A stretch of DNA of 64,000 nucleotides, taken from contig CAZJTP010000001.1 in assembly GCA_964548955.1 (NCBI GenBank), positions 62,001 to 126,000 of the forward strand, written 5' to 3'. Each line of letters starts with the position of its first letter. Position 1 is the first letter of the stretch. The notes beneath the pieces were generated by a model, which saw nothing but the letters and a program-made list of their open reading frames with translations, was not told the origin of the DNA and ran no database searches. Made by a program: the position numbers and the translations under genes. Positions 1 through 7,305 of this stretch are shown here, one piece after another. The stretch is from GCA-020344555 sp964548955 (lineage in GTDB: Bacteria; Planctomycetota; Phycisphaerae; UBA1845).

Positions 1-147
1 GCGGTCCGAAAACTCGGGGAGAGGGCGTGCTCTTCTTCTGAAAGTCCGGGAAGAGTCGCGTTTACAACAGGAATGGATTTGCCCAAGTGATATACGATTG
101 CGCCGGATTTGCTTGTGGTTTTGGCCAATCGTATGTTTGGAGTGACA

Positions 148-228
148 CGCGAAGGGCAAACCAATCGCAAGGTTGGGACGCAAAGCGTTGAGTCCGCGGC
201 TCGAGCGGATTGTCGCGCTGCCCAAGCA
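148..228 (+). promoter_or_regulatory. Cyclic-di-GMP-I (GEMM-I) riboswitch
   Basis: The stretch contains the hallmark core GGGCAAACC (154-162) and GGGACGCAAAGC (174-185), separated by a 6-bp stem CCAATC/GGTTGG (161-166/171-176, one T-G pair) closed by a GCAA tetraloop (167-170). Outer helix P1 can form between GGGCA (154-158) and TGCCC (219-223). The second arm forms from TCCGC (193-197) and GCGGA (205-209), followed by a TGTCGCGCTGCCC segment resembling the usual 3' side. The class binds c-di-GMP and controls the downstream gene in cis. Here the next gene starts at 283, about 55 nt on, and its product is a TadG-like pilus-type protein, a common GEMM target. No clear terminator follows, so control of translation is a guess. 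The identification rests on motif recognition only. Confidence 0.88.
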
Positions 229-282
229 TGATCGGGGATTTGTGCTTGGTACGACCTTAAGGAGTCGGAAAGGAGCGCTACA

Positions 283-1410
283 ATGTCAAAATGCTTGCAT
301 CATCCACACCGCCGCCGTGCCACATCGGCCGTTTATGTCGTCGTTACGCTTCCGGTTCTTCTTGGCTGCGCGGCTCTCACGATCGACGTAGGGCATCTCT
401 ACAATGTGCGAATTGAGCTACAGAATACGGTCGATGCTGCCGCGCTATCGGCGGCCAGTGCTTTGCCCCTCGGGAAAGAGGAGGTTTTCTCCCGGGCGAG
501 AGCCATAGCGGCAATGAACATGGCAAATGGTCAGCCAGTCGAAGTGCCAGATGCCGATATCGTGCTGGGTCGGTGGGATTCGGACACGGCTTCGTTTATT
601 CCTTTGGCGGATGACGACGATTCCAGGCCCGATGCCGTAAGAGTGATAACCAGTCGAACCGGAGGGTATGGGAATTCCGTCGGCCTGTACTTCGCGCAGA
701 TCTTCGGTCTGATCAGCAGCGACGTATCCGCCTCCGCTACCGCCACCTTCGGCACCGGGGATACATGGGACGTGATCATCGTACAGGACATCAGCGGGTC
801 CTTTACCCCCGCCTTGCCATCGGCCAGGGACGCCGATGAAGCACTGGTGAGCTGCCTGAAAGATCATACGGACAACGATTCGCGGATTGGTATGGTCTCA
901 TACACGGGAAGCTCCCAGCTTGTCTTCCCGTTGGAGGCCATCGAAACCGGGTTTGATGATCTCATCGATGCAATCGTGAATCTGGATCCGTGCTGCAAAT
1001 CGTGGTGGAGCAATTGCGGGACCATGCCGGATTGCAGCACAGGAACGAATATCGCCGCGGGGATTGACGAGGCCGTAAACGAATTTCTAAACGCACCGCT
1101 GCCGGATCCGGACATCGGCCAGGCCATTGTCATCGTCAGCGATGGCAGACCGCAATCCGTCAGTGGACCGTTGACGGACGAGGAGTTGCGTGACCTAGCG
1201 GTGCAAGCATCCGACAACGCTTGGGCCAACGGGATCTCGATCTTTGCGATCTATTATGCCGGGTCGTCCAGCACTCCACAGCAGGATGCCGATTTCCTCG
1301 CCAGCCTGATTCGGGGCGACGGGATATTCGAGGCGACTCCCGAAGAAAATGAGTTGTCCGGCACGGTATGGAAGGTGTGTGCCTCCCTTCCCCACATGCT
1401 GGTGGAGTGA
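283..1410 (+). CDS. TadG-like pilus assembly protein with von Willebrand A domain
   Basis: 375 residues. Residues about 13-50 form the typical TadE/TadG N-terminus: a basic stretch, one membrane segment (about 15-34), then the IDVGHLYNVRIELQNTVDAA-like region. A von Willebrand A domain begins near residue 163 with a MIDAS motif D-I-S-G-S (169-173) and continues to a VSDGRP segment, so metal-dependent adhesion is likely. TadG-type proteins are anchored in the cell envelope and take part in Flp/tight-adherence pili or surface adhesion. The ATG at 283 has AAGGAG about 8 nt upstream. A c-di-GMP riboswitch lies in its leader and a PilZ gene follows, so expression is probably tuned by c-di-GMP. No tad ATPase or pilin gene is seen beside it; these would lie elsewhere. 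Confidence 0.85.
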   Translation: MSKCLHHPHRRRATSAVYVVVTLPVLLGCAALTIDVGHLYNVRIELQNTVDAAALSAASALPLGKEEVFSRARAIAAMNMANGQPVEVPDADIVLGRWDSDTASFIPLADDDDSRPDAVRVITSRTGGYGNSVGLYFAQIFGLISSDVSASATATFGTGDTWDVIIVQDISGSFTPALPSARDADEALVSCLKDHTDNDSRIGMVSYTGSSQLVFPLEAIETGFDDLIDAIVNLDPCCKSWWSNCGTMPDCSTGTNIAAGIDEAVNEFLNAPLPDPDIGQAIVIVSDGRPQSVSGPLTDEELRDLAVQASDNAWANGISIFAIYYAGSSSTPQQDADFLASLIRGDGIFEATPEENELSGTVWKVCASLPHMLVE

Positions 1411-1506
1411 GAAGTTAGGGCAGCGAGGTGACGATATAGATGTGCAGGGTAGCGTGATATCACTGTCTGATTAGAGCAACAGGTGATGAATAGCGGAGGT
1501 CTTCAG

Positions 1507-1974
1507 TTGCAGACTTGCCCAAACGAAGTTGACGAGGCGTTGACCGTCATGGTCGAAGCGTTGAATGCGCGTACTGAAAGCACGGCACAACGGGGGATTG
1601 ATCGTCGGAAGGAGCCGCGCCTCGAGTCGTGCGCCAAGTGCGATTTGTGGGTTTTCGGTGAGCAGGGGCACGAGAAGAAGGTCGCCGATGTGGTCACCCG
1701 TAATCATTCCTTCTGCGGTCTGTCCCTGCTGGCGAGATTGCCGGAGCCACTTGTGATGGGCCGGCCTATCGAAGTGGTGGTCGGGACACCTGGTGCCTCG
1801 CCGACGCATGTTGCAGGGACTACGGCGTTCTGTCGTAAGATGGGCCCGAGATACTATGAAATCGGCATCCGCGTACGGGCCGTGGGCTCGACGTGGATAC
1901 TCGCGGATAACGTGGAAGCCTCGAAGGCCCGCTACGACTGGTTTGCCGAAGCCTTGCAGATACCCGTACTCTGA
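1507..1974 (+). CDS. PilZ domain protein, predicted c-di-GMP binder
   Basis: 155 residues from a TTG at 1507, chosen because GGAGGT (1495-1500) lies 6 nt upstream; an in-frame ATG at 1486 (163-residue form including GTG 1483) has only a weak SD. A single PilZ domain fills most of the protein: the RRKEPR box gives the RxxxR half of the c-di-GMP motif, and NHSFCG gives the (D/N)xSxxG half, so both ligand-binding signatures are intact. There is no other recognisable domain and no membrane segment, so it is probably a cytoplasmic effector or adaptor. It follows the TadG-like gene by about 95 nt in the same direction and plausibly belongs to the same riboswitch-controlled transcript. Confidence 0.8.
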   Translation: MQTCPNEVDEALTVMVEALNARTESTAQRGIDRRKEPRLESCAKCDLWVFGEQGHEKKVADVVTRNHSFCGLSLLARLPEPLVMGRPIEVVVGTPGASPTHVAGTTAFCRKMGPRYYEIGIRVRAVGSTWILADNVEASKARYDWFAEALQIPVL

Positions 1975-1987
1975 AACCGTCCGGTGC

Positions 1988-3616
1988 TTACGATTCCGGT
2001 ACTTGCCGGTCCCGGGATGACGTGCGGTCCACATGCCAAAGGACGGTGACCTCATCATCACCCCGTTTCATTGCGCGGAATGGCGTTAGCGTGTAACGTT
2101 CCAGATCCGAGGCTTTTGCGACCACGAACACGGGCCGGTCCGGCAACGCCTTGACACGATCCATCCATCGGTTGGTCGTAGTGTTGATGATGTCGACGTC
2201 GTGTCGCTTCGTGAGAACGTATTTCGCATACCACAGCGGTGTCGACTTACCCCATGTCGAGCAGATCACCGCGTCTTGCGGTAGTGTCTTCATGTTAACA
2301 CCCGCGAGGAACCGGGACGCGTCGGCCGTCTTCCGCGTCCTGCGCTGCGGTGCATGCCAGACGGTGACGACACACATGCCGAGCAGAAGCACGATCCCTG
2401 TCCATCTCCGAAGCCCCGTGCCGTGTGCGGGTAGCAATGTGGAGACGGCTACACCCGCCAGCACGGTCGCGCAGCACATCAGCGGCAGCAAATCGGCCGC
2501 CTGACCGTAGATGTTGTACGTGCAGATAAACGCCGCGTTGCCGAAAGCTAATCCCATCAAAAGAGTGAAACTGCAACGGCAACGGGAGAACGTAATAGCG
2601 GCGGCGCTGCCGAGCATGAACAGGACGATGACAAAGCGGACGGGCTGGTAAAGGAAAAACTCCTTGTAGATCCAGTCCAGCCTTTTCCACGCTCCCCACC
2701 AGGTGTTGCCGATGAACCGCTTGAACTCGCGGGCGCTGACCTGGTACCAGAGACGTTTCAGCTTCGCCCGCGTCCCGTCGGTCACCTCCGGCAGCACGTG
2801 ATTCTCGGCATTATGCTCGTCAAGGTAGTTGTGCAGTGTCGTTGGTGCGTCGCGTACCCACAGATACCCCAGCGAGTACAAGCCGGGAAGTGCACCGCAC
2901 AACGTAATCCATAAGAACGTGCGGGCGGAGCGACCCCGGGAAGTATCCCAGCGGGCCCGCGCGAGCCACCACGCTAAGATGAAAAACGGCAGCGTCCACA
3001 CGACCGTGGGGCGGTTAGCCAACGCGATGCCGAACAGCGCCGCGGCGATGAACAGATCCCGGCGTCTCCCGATCCGTGCGTACTTGACGAGCAGATAGAC
3101 GGCCCCAAGCAAGAACGCGAGCGACGGCGCATAAACCTCCGGTATCACCAGATTCTTCCAAACTCGCGAGTGAGCCGTCAGTGCCAAAACGAGGGCACTG
3201 GCAGCCCACGGATTGACGCCCAGCCGCACCTGGATCAACATGCACAGCGTCAGGGCGATAATACCCGCGGCCAGGCACGCCAGCGACACCATGTATGCCG
3301 GATCGACGCCCGGCACGCGCGTCACGAGGTATCCGAGCGTCACGTATCCGGCATAACCCGGCGCATGCATGATCCCCAACGTCGCAGACGCGAGCTGCAG
3401 ATCGCCAGCGTCGGAGAAGCTGATGCCCGGTGGTAGATACGGGATCGTAACCGCGGCGAGAACGATCACCATGAGGATCACGGCCAATCGATCAACCCAC
3501 GCGAGTTTGGGCCACCCAGGTCCGTCGCCAGCCACGCGACGGGCACCCGTATCGTCAGGTTGGGGATCGCCGCTTCTGGTGGCACCGCGCCGACTTTTCA
3601 GGCTCCAACTTGTCAT
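1988..3616 (-). CDS. DUF2723 family multi-spanning membrane protein
   Basis: 542 residues from an ATG at 3616; no convincing SD precedes it. After a polar N-terminus come about ten hydrophobic spans. The diagnostic part is near residues 65-100, with a GISFSDAGDLQLASA-like loop and an HAPGYAGYVTLG segment, which match the DUF2723 signature (a D-A/G-E/D-L motif followed by H-x-PGYP). This family is related to dolichyl-phosphate-mannose-type glycosyltransferases of the GT-C fold and probably transfers sugars from lipid-linked donors outside the membrane; substrate unknown. The C-terminal 100 residues are soluble. It converges with the PilZ gene, ending 13 bp from it. Confidence 0.78.
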   Translation of the reverse strand: MTSWSLKSRRGATRSGDPQPDDTGARRVAGDGPGWPKLAWVDRLAVILMVIVLAAVTIPYLPPGISFSDAGDLQLASATLGIMHAPGYAGYVTLGYLVTRVPGVDPAYMVSLACLAAGIIALTLCMLIQVRLGVNPWAASALVLALTAHSRVWKNLVIPEVYAPSLAFLLGAVYLLVKYARIGRRRDLFIAAALFGIALANRPTVVWTLPFFILAWWLARARWDTSRGRSARTFLWITLCGALPGLYSLGYLWVRDAPTTLHNYLDEHNAENHVLPEVTDGTRAKLKRLWYQVSAREFKRFIGNTWWGAWKRLDWIYKEFFLYQPVRFVIVLFMLGSAAAITFSRCRCSFTLLMGLAFGNAAFICTYNIYGQAADLLPLMCCATVLAGVAVSTLLPAHGTGLRRWTGIVLLLGMCVVTVWHAPQRRTRKTADASRFLAGVNMKTLPQDAVICSTWGKSTPLWYAKYVLTKRHDVDIINTTTNRWMDRVKALPDRPVFVVAKASDLERYTLTPFRAMKRGDDEVTVLWHVDRTSSRDRQVPES

Positions 3617-3694
3617 CAAATATGGTTGCCGAATTCCGCCGTCACCCGCGCGAACCTAAGCGCGCAGTGAGTACCGCGGGTTGGGTGGAAGCTG

Positions 3695-4126
3695 GTGGTC
3701 TGCACTTGGGAGTCTCCACGGTGTCTATGCCGACCGTTCCGCGCGGGACGCGATATCCCGAGCGGCAACATGGTACTGAAAGCGAGCGGCGCCCGCCAAT
3801 CATTGCCGGTTGTGGTGTCCACGGGGGCGTTAGATTACGCGGCATGGCTACCGAGAACGACATTACACATCCGGGCTGATTCCGGTGGCGATCGGATCGA
3901 CGTGCAGTACGAAACCCTGTGCCAACAGCCGAATGAAACAATGGCTGCTATCCTTGCGTTCATCGGCATAGATGCAAGTCGAACGGACCACCGCGGGATG
4001 ATCGGTGCCCATGCGTCGCGCGTCGCGCCGGAGATCGCTCGTGAGCGTGCTTTCGTGGTCGGGAAGCTGTCCGACTACGCCTCGGCTGTTGGATACGACC
4101 TGGCGATACTGGCAAAAGCCTTCTAG
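3695..4126 (+). pseudogene. Remnant of a sulfotransferase C-terminus
   Basis: From about position 3880 the frame reads IDVQYETLCQQPNETMAAIL followed by AFIGID, which resembles the C-terminal part of PAPS-dependent sulfotransferases (V-x-YE-x-L-x-x-x-P, then LAFLG). The upstream part of the frame shows no domain, no PAPS-binding P-loop and no sensible start. The likely explanation is decay of a longer sulfotransferase gene whose 5' part is gone. It lies head-to-tail with a second truncated gene (4159), so the 3.7-4.5 kb stretch looks like a graveyard of accessory envelope genes. Confidence 0.5.
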
Positions 4127-4158
4127 TCATCGCTTCGATCGTCAGAGAGAGACCCCCC

Positions 4159-4491
4159 GTGAATCGACCCAAGCGGCTGCTTTATAGCGCGTTTATCAGC
4201 TCGATCAAGGTCTATCAGAGGTTTCTTCTTGACATTCGCGTGTGGGGTCGGGAGCGCATACCTCCCGGCCCGAAGATCTACATGCAGAACCAAATCACCG
4301 CGACAGACCCGTATTGGATCTTCCCCCGCTTCAAGGTGGTCATCGAAGACCGCGTGTATCGATGTGTGACGGTTCTGCGCGGGCCGTTCTGTGTGAATAT
4401 AGGCGAACCGCCTCTGCCCGAACTTTACCGGTCCGTCGACGAAGCGCATGACAATCAACGCATCATGGATGAACTCAAGGGGCGCATTTGA
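4159..4491 (+). pseudogene. Truncated PlsC-like acyltransferase, catalytic His replaced
   Basis: 110 residues from a GTG at 4159. The segment VWGRERIPPGPKIYMQN followed by QITATDPYWI resembles the N-terminal half of lysophospholipid acyltransferases (PlsC/LPLAT), in which the catalytic HX4D motif reads NHxxxxD. Here the His position is Gln (codon CAA) while the Asp is kept. The family is normally over 200 residues; this frame stops right after the region where block II begins. Both the loss of the active-site His and the missing C-terminal half argue that it is not an active enzyme. It may be a decaying gene or, less likely, a short non-catalytic paralogue. Confidence 0.5.
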
Positions 4492-4513
4492 TCGCTGATC
4501 GAGAATATACACA

Positions 4514-5290
4514 TCAAGAGGTTCCGGCTGTAGACGCGCCGGTATCCGGCCGAAGATCAACCACCCAGGCTGGCTGCACGGAACGTACGCGGGCGTCGAT
4601 CAGCTCCGCCGCCAGGTTGAGCCATGCGCCGCATTGATCCAAGACATCCGAATCGCTGCTCACGATGATTTCGGCTGAATCCGCCAGAACGGCGTCCGGG
4701 CTGTCGACCAGCTCGATGTTCCAGGGCGTACCGCCTCCCGGTCGATCCATCCGGTCTTCGACAACATCCGCAATCAGTGCCTTTAATCGACCGCTGTTGG
4801 AAACCGGCCGGTCCAGATACCAATCGACATGGGAGATGTTCAGCTCCGCAAGGTAGTCAAGGATCAGCTCAATGGCCGGAAGGGTCTCTTTGACCTTGCG
4901 GTACGTTCCATGCACGCTGGCCAGATCGCGATAGCACCCGTCACGCCCGGTCAGGATCAAACCGCCGGACAGCGCACTTTCAACCGTGATCAATAGGTTG
5001 TACCCGTCGATGGCGACCGGCCGGCCGGCGGCTTGGCTCAGCGCGACCATCGTTGTTGCCCGGCGCCGGAGCGACTCATCGCAGCAGGCGGATCGACGCA
5101 CCGCCATGCGCTGACGGGCGGTCAGACCGTGCCGATCGCCGACCAGCTTCAATGCGGAATCCACGGCGTAGTGTCGCGTCAGCAGCCACGAGTACTCCGC
5201 CACGGCCGTGCGTAGCGTATTGTGGTACGCCTCGGCAAAGAGCCGCTCATCGTCGGGATGCTTACCGCGGTGTCTTCGTTTATCGGGCAT
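4514..5290 (-). CDS. DUF434/DUF5616 domain protein
   Basis: 258 residues from an ATG at 5290. The N-terminal part (about 15-70) is the helical DUF434 domain, with a run of basic residues and a QRMAVRRSAC-type segment. The C-terminal part (about 88-235) matches the associated DUF5616-like domain, with IDGYNLLITVESAL and an IIVSSDSDVLDQC stretch. The DGYN and SDSDVLD acidic patches recall NYN/PIN-like nuclease folds, so an RNA-related function is possible, but no activity is established for this family. No signal peptide is seen. A palindrome at 5384-5402 separates it from nadB upstream on the same strand. Confidence 0.72.
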   Translation of the reverse strand: MPDKRRHRGKHPDDERLFAEAYHNTLRTAVAEYSWLLTRHYAVDSALKLVGDRHGLTARQRMAVRRSACCDESLRRRATTMVALSQAAGRPVAIDGYNLLITVESALSGGLILTGRDGCYRDLASVHGTYRKVKETLPAIELILDYLAELNISHVDWYLDRPVSNSGRLKALIADVVEDRMDRPGGGTPWNIELVDSPDAVLADSAEIIVSSDSDVLDQCGAWLNLAAELIDARVRSVQPAWVVDLRPDTGASTAGTS

Positions 5291-5383
5291 GGCTTACGCT
5301 CGGGTATTATGCCAGGCTCAGTTCGAGAATGCCGGTTCCTTACACCGTCAGGTTAGAGCGGTTTCTGTTGTTATGTAGCGAGC

Positions 5384-5402
5384 CGCGGGCTCAAAGCCCG
5401 CG
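5384..5402. repeat. Palindromic element between nadB and DUF434 gene
   Basis: Perfect 8-bp inverted repeat CGCGGGCT / AGCCCGCG with a 3-nt loop. It could act as a weak terminator for nadB, but there is no T tract on either strand. The same style of short CGGGCT palindrome recurs near 37672-37689, so it is listed as a repeat. Confidence 0.5.
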
Positions 5403-5467
5403 CGGAATCTCCGAGACAAGAGTTTCTTCCAAGAACGCGAAACCGCTACATGAAATCTCAAAACGCT

Positions 5468-7138
5468 TTAGTCATCGCCACCCGTATCTGACGATGTCTC
5501 CGTTCTCAGTTCGACGCACTTGGGGTGTGTGCCGTTTTCGTCGCGTGTGACGACAACACGGCATGGCGGGGTCTGTTTCCGCTCATCGGCGTCGCCCCGG
5601 CAATGGACGCCGATCGATTCACTCCGCTCAAGGGCGGAGGCGGCGATAAGCCGCGCTACGGTCAGTTCGTTTTGAGTCTCCCATCCGGGAACGTCGTCGA
5701 AGACCTTGTCCAGTGTGTAGTGCGCCCAGAAATCGAGAATGTCGCAGGTCTCGCGGAGGTGCTCCTCGCGCCGCACGATGCCGACGTTTCGCCACATCAC
5801 GCTGCGCAGCGAGTTGCGAATATCCGGCAGATCCAGCGCGGTTCGCGTGGAATGCGGGTTCGTGTTGACCACACGACGGATCGGCGCGGCGTTGGACATC
5901 TCGGCAGCCTTTCTACCCGCGGTCTCACCCGCCAGCTTCCCGAACACCAGCCCCTCCAGCAACGAATTGCTGGCTATCCGATTCGCCCCGTGGACACCGG
6001 TTCCCGCGGCTTCGCCACAACAGAACAGCCCCTCGACAGAGGTCGAGCCGTCCAGCTCAACCTCGACACCGCCGATCAGGTAGTGCGCACTGGGCCTAAC
6101 CGGAATCAGGTCACGGGTCACGTCGATGTCAAAGTCGGCGCAAAGGCTTGCGATTTGAGGGAATCGCTCCCGAAACCCGGACATGTGTCTCACGTCCAGG
6201 TACACGCAGTTTGACTGCGTCGTTAGCAGACAATCGTGAATGGCACGGCTGACGATGTCGCGCGGAGCCAGCTCCCCATCGGGATGATAACTCTCCATGA
6301 AGCGATCGCCGGTGCGGTCCACGAGATAGGCGCCTTCACCGCGCACCGCCTCGGAGATCAAGGTCCGTCCCGCACCGGCCACATAGAGCGTCGTCGGGTG
6401 GAACTGCATCATTTCCATGTCGCGCAGGGTCGCGCCCGCGCGGAACGCGGCGGCGATGCCGTCCCCCGTTGCCACCGGTGGGTTGGTCGTCTCTCGCCAG
6501 ATTCGCCCGCAGCCGCCGGACGCAATGACGGTCTGCCCGGCCCAGATGAGCTGGTGACCGTGTCGCTCGTGAAATGCCACGGCGCCGACACACAATCCGT
6601 CAAGCGTGATGAAATCCACGAGGAAACAATGCTCGAAGACTCGAATTTCCGGCGTGTCCTGCACGCGCCGTTTGAGAGTCCTCGTGAGGTCCCGCCCGGT
6701 ATGATCGCCGCCGGCGTGAATGATCCGGTTGACGGAGTGGCCTCCCTCGCGCCCGAGTGACAACGCGCCGTCGACGCGATCGGGCTCCAAACCCCATCCT
6801 ATAAGTTCCTCGATGCGTCGCGGCGCCTCGGTCACCAGCAGGTTGACGGCGTCGGGGCGGTTGAGCCCGCATCCGACCCGCATCGTGTCCTGATAATGCA
6901 GCGTCGGCGAGTCGTCCGCGCCGATCGCTACCGCGATGCCGCCCTGGGCGTAGCTGGTGCAGGATTCCTCGAAGTCGCTCTTGGTCAGCAGCGTTACCAG
7001 CCCGTACTGCGCCGCTTCGATCGCCGCCCGGGCACCAGCCACCCCGCTCCCGATCACCAGTGTATCGGTGAGCACATGCCCGATTCGGACCGAGTCGAAG
7101 TCCGTCAGATACCGCCGCGTGTCGAACAGTGAAGCCAT
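5468..7138 (-). CDS. nadB: L-aspartate oxidase
   Basis: 556 residues from an ATG at 7138. NadB oxidises L-aspartate to iminoaspartate with FAD, the first step of de novo NAD synthesis. The FAD-binding Rossmann motif VIGSGVAGARAAIEA is near residue 30. Further family signatures follow: SYAQGGIAVA, REGGHSVNRIIHAGGD, ASGGCGRIWRETTNPP, the QFHPTTL motif, and SAHYLIGGVEVELDG followed by GLFCCGEAAGTGVHGANR. A helical C-terminal domain typical of fumarate reductase-type flavoproteins closes the protein. Length and domain order are normal. nadA and nadC are not in the window; the protein should be cytoplasmic. Confidence 0.96.
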   Translation of the reverse strand: MASLFDTRRYLTDFDSVRIGHVLTDTLVIGSGVAGARAAIEAAQYGLVTLLTKSDFEESCTSYAQGGIAVAIGADDSPTLHYQDTMRVGCGLNRPDAVNLLVTEAPRRIEELIGWGLEPDRVDGALSLGREGGHSVNRIIHAGGDHTGRDLTRTLKRRVQDTPEIRVFEHCFLVDFITLDGLCVGAVAFHERHGHQLIWAGQTVIASGGCGRIWRETTNPPVATGDGIAAAFRAGATLRDMEMMQFHPTTLYVAGAGRTLISEAVRGEGAYLVDRTGDRFMESYHPDGELAPRDIVSRAIHDCLLTTQSNCVYLDVRHMSGFRERFPQIASLCADFDIDVTRDLIPVRPSAHYLIGGVEVELDGSTSVEGLFCCGEAAGTGVHGANRIASNSLLEGLVFGKLAGETAGRKAAEMSNAAPIRRVVNTNPHSTRTALDLPDIRNSLRSVMWRNVGIVRREEHLRETCDILDFWAHYTLDKVFDDVPGWETQNELTVARLIAASALERSESIGVHCRGDADERKQTPPCRVVVTRDENGTHPKCVELRTETSSDTGGDD

Positions 7139-7305
7139 AGCGCCCGGATGATAGACCGCTAGGCAATCCGACGCAAACGCGACTGTTGTGACACCGGCAC
7201 GGCGGGAAGTGCCGCGTCGGTTTAACGCGATGGACTGTCAGCTCAGGCGGACCGTGCTGCAGTCGAAGACGCACGTCAGCAGCGCAGCGGGCGAATCGAG
7301 TACCA

